DNA of 64,000 bases from DASSJT01 sp963715025. Lineage in GTDB: Bacteria > Actinomycetota > Actinomycetes > Actinomycetales > Dermatophilaceae. The position numbers and the translations under genes are program-made. How positions within the stretch are numbered: position 1 is the first letter of the stretch; every line of letters starts with the position of its first letter. Under the pieces are notes generated by a model, which saw nothing but the letters and a program-made list of their open reading frames with translations, made no database searches and had not been told where the DNA came from. The stretch is taken from NCBI GenBank assembly GCA_963715025.1, contig CAVQQQ010000002.1:744001-808000 (forward strand), read 5' to 3'. Positions 55,224-62,993 of the stretch are shown in pieces.

Positions 55224-56572
55224 TGAGCTCGCGGATGACGCTCACCGGCTGGGGGCGCACCCAGCCGAGCTCCGCCGAGGTCAGCCACGAGTCGACCGTC
55301 GCCGCGATCGCCGACGCGGTGCGAGGCACCTCCCCCGGATCGCGCGGCATCCTCGCCCGCGGGCTCGGCCGCAGCTACGGGGACGCAGCCGGCAACGCCG
55401 GCGGCAGGATTGTCGCGACGGGCGAGCTGCACCGCATCGGGCCGATCGACCACGAGACCGGTGAGGTCGACCTGGAAGCCGGCGCCTCGATCGAAGACCT
55501 GCTCATGGCAGGGGTCCCGCAGGGCTGGTTCGTCCCCGTGACGCCAGGCACGCGCCACGTGACCTTGGGGGGCGCCGTGGCCGCGGACGTCCACGGCAAG
55601 AACCACCACCGCGACGGAAGCATCGGGGCGCACGTCCGCTCGATCGACGTCGTGGACGGCCGCGGCGAGGTCCAGACCATGGGCAGAGAGGACCCTCACT
55701 TCGACGCCGTGCTCGGGGGCATGGGCCTGGCGGGCATCGTGACCCGGGTGCGGCTGACCATGCGCCCGATCGAGTCCGCCTCGCTGACCGTCGAGACCCG
55801 TCGTACCCACGACCTCGACGACACCATGGCCACCCTGGTGGCCGACGACGCACGCCACCACTACACCGTCGCCTGGCTGGACTGCCTCGCGCGGGGCACT
55901 GGCCTGGGCCGCGGCGTGGTCACTGGCGGTGACCACACAGTGGTGGTTGACGGGCTGCTCCCGCCGCGCGTCCTGGCGCTGGACTCGTATGCGACCGGAC
56001 GGGTTCTGCCGGCACCGCCTTGGGCGCCGAGCGGGCTCCTGGCCCCAGCGGCCATGCGCCTGTTCAACGAGGCGTACTTCCACCGCGCTCCGATCCACTG
56101 TGAGGGCGAGCAGCAGACGGTGCGCTCTTTCTTCCACCCGCTGGATGCCATCGGCGGCTGGAACCGGATGTACGGGCGCCCGGGCTTCGTCCAGTACCAG
56201 TTCGCCGTTGCCGACCCCGAGGTGGTGCGCTCGGTGCTGCGCCTGTTCGCGCGGGCCGGTGCACCGGCATACCTCGCCGTTCTCAAGCGTTTCGGCGCCG
56301 GCTCGTCGGCGCCGCTCTCCTTCCCCCAGGCGGGGTGGACCCTGGCCGTCGACCTTCCGGCCCGGGCCGTCGTTGGGCCGGTGCTCGACGCCGCCGACGA
56401 GCTGGTCGCCGCGGCCGGCGGTCGCATCTACCTGGCCAAGGACAGCAGGATGCGCCCCGAGCTGGTGCCGGTGATGTACCCCGGCATCGACCGCTGGCGG
56501 GAGCTGCGCGAGCAGCTCGACCCAGACCACGTGTTCGTCTCCGATCTGTCGCGGAGGTTGCTCCTGTGCTAG
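55223..56572 (+). CDS. dprE1: Decaprenylphosphoryl-β-D-ribose 2'-oxidase-like FAD enzyme
   Basis: A 449-residue FAD-linked oxidase of the vanillyl-alcohol oxidase superfamily. The FAD-binding motif GRSYGDAAGNAGG lies at 50-62, then PGTRHVTLGGAVAADVHGKNHH and GMGLAGIVT. The active-site Lys is Lys406 in AKDSR. At the site of the benzothiazinone-reactive Cys387 of M. tuberculosis DprE1 this protein has Ala375 (GWTLAVDLP); the Ala-Lys spacing of 31 matches. It oxidises decaprenyl-phosphoryl-ribose to the 2-keto intermediate. It overlaps the ubiA-like stop by 1 nt and dprE2 by 7 nt. Confidence 0.9.
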   Translation: MSSRMTLTGWGRTQPSSAEVSHESTVAAIADAVRGTSPGSRGILARGLGRSYGDAAGNAGGRIVATGELHRIGPIDHETGEVDLEAGASIEDLLMAGVPQGWFVPVTPGTRHVTLGGAVAADVHGKNHHRDGSIGAHVRSIDVVDGRGEVQTMGREDPHFDAVLGGMGLAGIVTRVRLTMRPIESASLTVETRRTHDLDDTMATLVADDARHHYTVAWLDCLARGTGLGRGVVTGGDHTVVVDGLLPPRVLALDSYATGRVLPAPPWAPSGLLAPAAMRLFNEAYFHRAPIHCEGEQQTVRSFFHPLDAIGGWNRMYGRPGFVQYQFAVADPEVVRSVLRLFARAGAPAYLAVLKRFGAGSSAPLSFPQAGWTLAVDLPARAVVGPVLDAADELVAAAGGRIYLAKDSRMRPELVPVMYPGIDRWRELREQLDPDHVFVSDLSRRLLLC

Positions 56573-57327
56573 ACGCTCTCGGTTCACCGCAGTCGCTGCT
56601 CGTGCTCGGCGCCAGCTCGGACATCGCCCAGGCAACCGTCGAGATGCTCGCCCGCAGGGGGCGCCTCAACCGGCTCGTCCTGGCGGGTCGGCCGAGCGCC
56701 CAGCGCGACCATGCTGCCGAGGCGGCCCGGGCGGCCGCCCCTGCCGCTGCCCTCGAGGTGCGGGACTTCGACGCCGCGGCCCTGGAGAGCCACCAGGCAC
56801 TGGTCGACGCGGTGTTCGATGCCGGCGACGTGGACGTCGCCGTCGTGGCCTTCGGGGTGCTGCCGGCGCCCGACGCCACGAGTCGGCCCGGAGAGGCTGC
56901 GGCGGTCGTGACCGTCAACTTCGCTGGCGGGGTCTCGACGATCAGCGCCATGGCCGGCCGCATGCGCCAGCAGGGCCACGGGGTCATCGTCGTGCTCTCC
57001 TCGGTGGCCGGCGAGCGGCCTCGGCGCAGCAACTACCTCTATGGATCGACCAAGGCGGGACTCGATGCGTTCGCCACCGGGCTTGCCGACGAGCTGTTCG
57101 GCACCGGTGTCACGGTTCTGGTCGTCCGGCCGGGATTCGTCCGGACCCGGATGACGCAGGGAATGGCCGAGGCGCCCCTGGCGGTCGACGCCGGGGACGT
57201 GGCTGCGGCCATTGCGGGGGCGTTGCGAGGCCCTTCGCGCACCATCTGGGTGCCGGCTGCCATGCGGCCGGTGATGTCGGGTCTCCGCCACCTCCCGCGG
57301 GCGGTGTTCCGGCGGCTGCCGATCTAG
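56566..57327 (+). CDS. dprE2: Decaprenylphospho-β-D-erythro-pentofuranosid-2-ulose reductase-like SDR
   Basis: A 253-residue short-chain dehydrogenase. The cofactor motif is LGASSDIAQA (residues 14-23), the catalytic Ser is in VLSSVAGERPRRSNYLYG, and the Tyr-Lys pair is in YLYGSTKAG near 150. It reduces the keto intermediate made by DprE1 to decaprenyl-phosphoryl-arabinose using NAD(P)H. GTG 56566 is set by GGAGG upstream and by overlap with the dprE1 stop. The flippase gene starts 3 bp after its stop. Confidence 0.9.
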   Translation: MLDALGSPQSLLVLGASSDIAQATVEMLARRGRLNRLVLAGRPSAQRDHAAEAARAAAPAAALEVRDFDAAALESHQALVDAVFDAGDVDVAVVAFGVLPAPDATSRPGEAAAVVTVNFAGGVSTISAMAGRMRQQGHGVIVVLSSVAGERPRRSNYLYGSTKAGLDAFATGLADELFGTGVTVLVVRPGFVRTRMTQGMAEAPLAVDAGDVAAAIAGALRGPSRTIWVPAAMRPVMSGLRHLPRAVFRRLPI

Positions 57328-57329
57328 CC

Positions 57330-58583
57330 ATGCGGCGCGGTGGACCACGGTCACGGGCCCTGCTGCGCGGAGGCACGCTTGTCGCCATCGCCATGATGGT
57401 GTCCAACCTCGGGGCGTATGGGTTCACCATCCTGGCCGCCCACCGGCTCGCCCCCTCCGATCTGGGGGCGGTGGCAGCCCTGCTTGGGGTGGTGCTGATC
57501 GGCAACGTCGTGGCCAGTGGGCTGCAGGCGACGGCGGCCCGAAGGGTATCGGCGCACCCTGAGTACGCCCACGACATCGCGGCGGCTGTCATCCGCTCGG
57601 GGCTGTGGGCCGGTGCTGCCTTCACCGGCCTCGCCGCCGCCCTTGCCCTCCCCCTCGACTGGGCCTTCCACCTCTCCGGCTGGGTCGCGCCGCTGCTGGC
57701 GGTCGCTTCGCTCGCGCCGATGTCGCTGACCGGGGCGATATCGGGGGTCTTCCAAGGGCGGGAGGCCTGGGGCCCGCTGGCTGCCGTCTACGGGTCCAAC
57801 GGCCTGGGGCGGCTCGGCATCGGAGGACTGCTCGTGGTCGCGAGGCCGGATCCCGTCGGCGCGATGCTCGGCATCTTCCTGGGCTCGCTGCTGCCGGTAG
57901 CGGTCGGGGGCTGGCTGTTGCGCCGCCGGCGTGTGCCCGGAACCGAGGCAGCCGGTCAGGACGAGACGGCCCTCTCGGGAATCGCGGCCGAGGTCGGCCA
58001 CAGCGCCCACACGCTCGCCGCGTTCTTCACCCTCTCCAACCTCGACGCCCTGGCCGCCCGCATGCTGTTGCCTGCCGCCGCGTCCGGAGCCTACGCGGCC
58101 GGCCTCATCGTCACCAAGGCCTGCCTCTTCCTGCCCCAGTTCGTCATCGTGGTGCTCTTCCCGAGCATGGCCACGGCGGGTCACGGCAGCCGAGTGCGCT
58201 GGCAGGCGCTGTCCGCAGTAGCCGCCCTGGGCGGGTTGGCCGCGGTCGGCGCACTCCTCCTCGACGACCTGGTCATCGCCTTCATCGGCGGCGCCAAGTA
58301 CGCATCCGTGGGCCCTCTGGCCTGGCGATTCGCGCTGACCGGCACCCTGCTCGCCTGCATCCAGACGCTCGTGATGGAGGAGTTGGCCCGGTCGCGGCGC
58401 CGCGCCGTGTGGGCCCTCTGGGGTTCGGTTGCTCTGCTGGGCGGACTCGCGGTCGTGATCGTGCACGATGTTGCGAGCTTGGTCACGCTCATGCTGGCCG
58501 GCCTCGGCACGCTGCTCGGTGGCTGGCTCGTGGTCTCACGCCAGCCCCGGGAGCCGCTCGCGCTCGGGGCCAAGGCCCCCTGA
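57330..58583 (+). CDS. Polysaccharide/lipid-carrier flippase (MOP superfamily)
   Basis: A 417-residue membrane protein with about twelve hydrophobic segments. The opening GGTLVAIAMMVSNLGAYGF and LAPSDLGAVAALLG match the oligosaccharide flippase pattern, and FQGREAWGPLAAVYGSNGLGRL is a typical cytoplasmic loop. It starts 3 bp after dprE2, so decaprenyl-phosphoryl-arabinose or a lipid-linked glycan is the likely cargo. Mycobacteria have no known enzyme of this kind at dprE1-dprE2, so the pairing is informative. Cargo is inference. Confidence 0.82.
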   Translation: MRRGGPRSRALLRGGTLVAIAMMVSNLGAYGFTILAAHRLAPSDLGAVAALLGVVLIGNVVASGLQATAARRVSAHPEYAHDIAAAVIRSGLWAGAAFTGLAAALALPLDWAFHLSGWVAPLLAVASLAPMSLTGAISGVFQGREAWGPLAAVYGSNGLGRLGIGGLLVVARPDPVGAMLGIFLGSLLPVAVGGWLLRRRRVPGTEAAGQDETALSGIAAEVGHSAHTLAAFFTLSNLDALAARMLLPAAASGAYAAGLIVTKACLFLPQFVIVVLFPSMATAGHGSRVRWQALSAVAALGGLAAVGALLLDDLVIAFIGGAKYASVGPLAWRFALTGTLLACIQTLVMEELARSRRRAVWALWGSVALLGGLAVVIVHDVASLVTLMLAGLGTLLGGWLVVSRQPREPLALGAKAP

Positions 58584-58621
58584 CCCCGGCTACCGCCCAG
58601 CAGGGGGAGCCTCAGTCGAAC

Positions 58622-58714
58622 GCAGCCTCGGTCAATGGCGCCGTAGTCAGGCGGAGCCTCGGTCAGAGGCGGCGTAGTCGAGCGGAGCCTCGGTCAGAGG
58701 CGGCGCCGTCATGC
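58622..58714. repeat. Three 31-bp tandem repeats at the 3' end of the second aftD-like gene
   Basis: Units at 58622-58652, 58653-58683 and 58684-58714 share the core GGAGCCTCGGTCAGAGGCGG; a partial unit precedes them near 58606. They occupy nearly all the gap between the convergent flippase and aftD-like genes and reach the last codons of the latter. Each unit contains CCTCGGTCAGAGG, a small hairpin, so the array may act as a terminator. Confidence 0.8.
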
Positions 58715-61700
58715 GGGGGTCGGGCCCTCGCGCGACTGGCCGAGGATGTCGTCAACTGCCCATACCACCAGGGCCAGCAGGCCGGCGCCGGCCACGTAGT
58801 GGGCGACCGGCGCCTCGGTCACCAGCGCGGGCGTGACCTGGCCGAGGAGCCCCCACACCTCGGCGACCCAGACCAGCGGGGCCAGGGCGATCGCGGCTAG
58901 GCCGAAGACCCACACGGCACCGCCGCCGACGAACCGCCGCAGCGCGAGTACCACCACGGCAGTGAGCGCGCCCAACCAGCCAAGGACGAGGCCGGACGCC
59001 ACGACCACGAGGAGTGAGGCACGCCACCCCGACTTCCACGCGGCCAGCCTGCGAGGCACTCCGGCGCGGCGGTTGCGGCGCTTGCCCAGGTACTCGTGCT
59101 GTTCGGCCAGCACGAGCCGCCGGGCCGCCCGCTCTCCCATCGCGGCCCTGGGGCGATTGCGCCAGGCCCACCAGAGGACCACCAGGATCCCGACGAGGGT
59201 CACGAAGCTCAACGCGAGACCGAGCCACACGAGCTTCTGGGGCGCGAAGCCCAGGTCAGCCGGCCCGGCGCGCTGTGGCGTCACGAGCCACGAGGCCTCC
59301 CAGCCGTTGATCCGCTCCGGCTCGCCCGCCGACCTGCCGTTCACTGAGAGGTTCCAGCGGGGGTCATAGCCCCGGCCGCTCAGCACGACCATGTCCTGGG
59401 TCACCGCCGGGATGCGCCCCGACCAGCCGGGACCGACCGCGGCATCCTCGGCGTCGAGGCTCTGCGCTGTAGGCGACTGCTCGGGGACTGTCGTTCCCGT
59501 GTCCTGCCACCACAGGTCGTCGACCACGAACCCCTTCACGGGACGCCACTGGTGGACGCCGGCGGTGAGGCGCATGCTCTGGTTCTGGCAGGGGCGCAGG
59601 GACACGACCGAGCCGAGCAGCGGCGCAGCGAGCTCGAACATCGCCGGCTTGCCGTCGAGGGTCGCGACCTTGGTGCAGGCTGGAGACCCGCCGCGGCTGA
59701 TCGTGGCGGACCCGATCCCGACGTCGACCAGGCTGACCCGGCCGAGGGTGCTCGCACCGGCCCCGGCGATGGTGATGTCCAGGCTGGTGACTGTCGTGTT
59801 GACCGGAACCGCCGTCGTGCCGGGACGGAGGGAGACCGGTCTGGCCGGGCCCCCGTTGACCGAGACCCTGACCCTGTCGATCTGCCGGCCGGATGTGGGC
59901 TGGGCGATGGTGATCGAGCCGACCCGCTGCCGTATGCCCTTGACGTGCCACGACTGGCCCAGCGCGGGTTCGCGCGGCGACCACGCGGTGGAGGGGTTTC
60001 CGTCGAAGGCCTCGGATGCCCGCAGCCGCGGCAGGTCGAAGGCCTGCGACGAGGACGTGACCTGTATGCCGCTGCTGTCACCCTCGAGACTGTCGAGGGC
60101 TCGCTCCGGGATCGGTTGGCTCAGGCGGGCGTGGCCCACAATCGTGAAGGTGTTGCCCCACGGCAGCACGACATCCCGGCTGAGGTTGGGCTCCTCGTCG
60201 TCGTAGGTGATGCCGGCCCGCCCGGACTGCCGTTCCAGGAGGACGTCCAGAGGCGCCGGGCCCTTGGGATAGATGCGGCCGACCTGCAGGAGTGACCTGG
60301 AGGCCGGCGTGCGCACCGCGTCGATCCCTGGCGTGGGGACACCGTCCACGTCGATCGACGCGATGCCCACGTTGCCGTTCTCGCCCTCGGCGATGCCGGC
60401 GATGCGAACGCTGATGTCGGCGGTGGCGACTCCGCTGAGGCTGGCGTGCGCAAGGCCGTGCTTGTCGGGTGCCACGGTGACGCTGCGGCCGCCGCCCGAG
60501 ACAACCAGCGACGTGATACCCGTGGCGCCGCGCCGAGCGGTGCTGATGTCGACCTTGTCGATCGTCTGCGGTGTGGGAAAGCTGATGTCAAGCCGGGCAT
60601 CGACGGCGGTGCCGAAGTCGCCGGCCCACCATACGGTTGCCGGGTCACCGTCGACGGCGTTGCGAGCGGACCCTTGCGGCATGTCGCGCCGGGCTCCGGT
60701 GACTCGTTCGACGGAGGTCTGCCAGCCGGATTCGACGCGGATGCTCTGGTCATCGGCGGTGCCGAGGCTCTCCGTGGAGACCGGATCCTGATCGGCCCTC
60801 AGCACCGGCCCGTGGTCTTCCCCCAGACGCTGCGGGACAGCCTCCCGCCGTCGATTGGTGTCAGTGACGACGACTTGGGCGCCGCCCGTGAGAATCCGCG
60901 CCATGGCATCGGTGGAAAGTCCCTCGACGTAGCGAAACGGTCGGCCCGAGGACAGGAAGCCACGGCTGGTAAGCATCTGGAAGGCGTCGCCGTCGCCGGC
61001 CACCACGATGTCGTCACCCGCCTCGACGATGCGCGGGCCGAGCACATCGGCCTGCACCTTGAACGTCATGAGAGGGGCCAGCCCCCCAGTCTGCTCGGTC
61101 GGCGAGCCATAGCTGCCAGCCCCACCGAGGCCTCGGGACCGCAGGACCTGGTCGACAACGGTCTCGGGGTCGGCGCCGCCCGCGGTCTCCCAGACCACAT
61201 CGTTGCGCACCACGATGTTGGTGACACCCAGATACCGGGCGGCGGTGACCAGTGTGTCGGGATCGAGGGTTCCCTGCTGCAGGTCGCGGTCGACCGCTGC
61301 GAGCAGGTTGGCGCCCTCAACCGACGTGTCGGCCGCGGCGGTGCGGACGATGGTGGAGCGGTGGAACAGGCTCGGGCCGATGTCGTCGTGACGCGGTGTG
61401 CTCCAGCGGTAGTTGGAGCTGGTCTGCCCAGGAAGGAACCAGACGGCCCCGGTGCCCTCGCGGTCGAGGTCGGAGGCGGCCTGCCGCCAATAGGCGGGGA
61501 TGTTGACGTCGCCGCTGAACATTGCCCCGGTCCACCCGGGCTCGGCGGCTATGGCGAGGACCACGAATCCGACGGCAGCGAACCTCGCCGACGCCTGCGC
61601 CGCCGGCACGCCGGCGGTCCGCCGGTCCGCGTTTCCGGCGGCCCGGCCGCCGATGCCTCCAACTGCCCATCCACCGGCACCTCCAGCAGCCTGGCCCCCC

Positions 61701-62935
61701 GCGCCTGCGGCAATACCCGCCACGGTAGAGCCAGGTCCCGAGACCGCAGCCGCAAGGGCGAGGGCGATGCCGAGCACGAAGACGGCACCGGCCATGTTGG
61801 TCGTGCCAAGCGTGCGCAGGACCGGGATGGCCTCGAGCAGACCGCGCCAGAGCCAGCCCACCGGCGACGGGCTTGCCCATGGGTGGGCACCGACCATCAG
61901 GACCGCGGTGACTACGACCAGGGTCAGACCGAGGAACCGCGCTCGCGGTCGTGCCCACCGGAGTGCCACCACCATGAGCACCGGCACGAGGAACGTCGCC
62001 AGCACGAGCCAGGGCGACGTCAGGTATGGCGCCCGCGAGGCGTCCCAGAGCGCACGGTCATCCTGGCCATAGGTGGACCACAGCCCCATGCCCCGGAGCA
62101 CCTCCGAGTACGAGGACGTGGCCGTGGCGGTCTCCAGCAGGTTGCCGACCCCCGAGGCGGCTACGTCCGCGCCACGAGTCGCCACCGTGGGGAGAAGCCA
62201 ATACGCTGACAGCAGAAGCGAACTCACCCCGGCCGTCGCGATGAACTTCGCGACTCGGCGCCACGGGGCGCGGTGCCGCCAGGCAGCCCACAGCACGACC
62301 ACCGGGGTGGCGACGAGCTGGAGCGCGGGCACGGCCCCGGCGTTCTGGCCGGCCATGGCGAAGGTGGTCACGGCGAACGCAAGGGCCCATGGCCACCACA
62401 GCCGTGTCTGCATCCCCCGAACGGCTGTCCAGAGCTGCCAGGGAAGCAGGGCATAGGGCCAGATCACCGGGAGTGAGGCGCCGGCCACGACGACGTAGGG
62501 GTTCAGCATGTAGGCGGCCCCGGCAAGTCGGGGTGCGAGCCGTCCGCCGGGTTCGCCCAGGATCTCGCGCGCCAGCACCGCCGCTCCTGTGCCGGCCGCG
62601 CACAGCAGCCCCCAGCGGATCAGCCGCACCACGAGCCAGGGCGGGACACCGACCAGGTGGAGCAGGGAGCTCAGCGCGGCGATCGGGGCGAGCCCCACTC
62701 GGGTGCTGGCCTGGCCCAGGGTTGGGCTCTCCTGCCAGGTGGACAGGCTGGCGAGCAGAGTCGGCCACGGACGCAGGTAGAGCTCGGGCCGGGCGTCAAC
62801 CTCGAGACTGCGAGCGCGAAGCCCGACGGTCACCACGGCGACCGCAAGAGGCCACAGCCATTGCCACGGGTGGTGGCGCAGCCAGCCCAGGAGGTGCAGA
62901 CGGCCAGGGTCAGCAGAGGCGGCCGAGGCAGTCAT
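58709..62935 (-). CDS. AftD-like α-(1→3)-arabinofuranosyltransferase, giant GT-C membrane protein (copy 2)
   Basis: About 1408 residues, the same architecture as the 46114 gene but strongly diverged. The N-terminal GT-C part has many hydrophobic segments and an early acidic loop (LEVDARPELYLRPW). A Gly/Ala-rich insert lies near residues 395-440. The long extracytoplasmic part contains two discoidin/CBM-like modules marked by DGDPATVW (about 765) and DGNPSTAW (about 978). The C-terminus has further membrane segments. ATG 62935 has TAGAGT 7 nt upstream and no ribosome site. It converges on the dprE operon; substrate is inferred from family and context. Confidence 0.83.
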   Translation of the reverse strand: MTASAASADPGRLHLLGWLRHHPWQWLWPLAVAVVTVGLRARSLEVDARPELYLRPWPTLLASLSTWQESPTLGQASTRVGLAPIAALSSLLHLVGVPPWLVVRLIRWGLLCAAGTGAAVLAREILGEPGGRLAPRLAGAAYMLNPYVVVAGASLPVIWPYALLPWQLWTAVRGMQTRLWWPWALAFAVTTFAMAGQNAGAVPALQLVATPVVVLWAAWRHRAPWRRVAKFIATAGVSSLLLSAYWLLPTVATRGADVAASGVGNLLETATATSSYSEVLRGMGLWSTYGQDDRALWDASRAPYLTSPWLVLATFLVPVLMVVALRWARPRARFLGLTLVVVTAVLMVGAHPWASPSPVGWLWRGLLEAIPVLRTLGTTNMAGAVFVLGIALALAAAVSGPGSTVAGIAAGAGGQAAGGAGGWAVGGIGGRAAGNADRRTAGVPAAQASARFAAVGFVVLAIAAEPGWTGAMFSGDVNIPAYWRQAASDLDREGTGAVWFLPGQTSSNYRWSTPRHDDIGPSLFHRSTIVRTAAADTSVEGANLLAAVDRDLQQGTLDPDTLVTAARYLGVTNIVVRNDVVWETAGGADPETVVDQVLRSRGLGGAGSYGSPTEQTGGLAPLMTFKVQADVLGPRIVEAGDDIVVAGDGDAFQMLTSRGFLSSGRPFRYVEGLSTDAMARILTGGAQVVVTDTNRRREAVPQRLGEDHGPVLRADQDPVSTESLGTADDQSIRVESGWQTSVERVTGARRDMPQGSARNAVDGDPATVWWAGDFGTAVDARLDISFPTPQTIDKVDISTARRGATGITSLVVSGGGRSVTVAPDKHGLAHASLSGVATADISVRIAGIAEGENGNVGIASIDVDGVPTPGIDAVRTPASRSLLQVGRIYPKGPAPLDVLLERQSGRAGITYDDEEPNLSRDVVLPWGNTFTIVGHARLSQPIPERALDSLEGDSSGIQVTSSSQAFDLPRLRASEAFDGNPSTAWSPREPALGQSWHVKGIRQRVGSITIAQPTSGRQIDRVRVSVNGGPARPVSLRPGTTAVPVNTTVTSLDITIAGAGASTLGRVSLVDVGIGSATISRGGSPACTKVATLDGKPAMFELAAPLLGSVVSLRPCQNQSMRLTAGVHQWRPVKGFVVDDLWWQDTGTTVPEQSPTAQSLDAEDAAVGPGWSGRIPAVTQDMVVLSGRGYDPRWNLSVNGRSAGEPERINGWEASWLVTPQRAGPADLGFAPQKLVWLGLALSFVTLVGILVVLWWAWRNRPRAAMGERAARRLVLAEQHEYLGKRRNRRAGVPRRLAAWKSGWRASLLVVVASGLVLGWLGALTAVVVLALRRFVGGGAVWVFGLAAIALAPLVWVAEVWGLLGQVTPALVTEAPVAHYVAGAGLLALVVWAVDDILGQSREGPTPA

Positions 62936-62942
62936 GGGCCGT

Positions 62943-62948
62943 ACTCTA
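62943..62948 (-). promoter_or_regulatory. Putative leaderless promoter -10 (TAGAGT) of the second aftD-like gene
   Basis: TAGAGT on the minus strand ends 7 nt before ATG 62935, in the 58-bp gap after polA. Confidence 0.5.
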
Positions 62949-62993
62949 GGACGCGGTCCAACCACGTGGTGACAATGGTCCCCGCTCTGTCAA

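Noticed and set aside
60446..62209. 587-residue plus-strand ORF opposite the second aftD-like gene
   Set aside because: Antisense shadow with Arg/Gly/His-rich composition and no motif.
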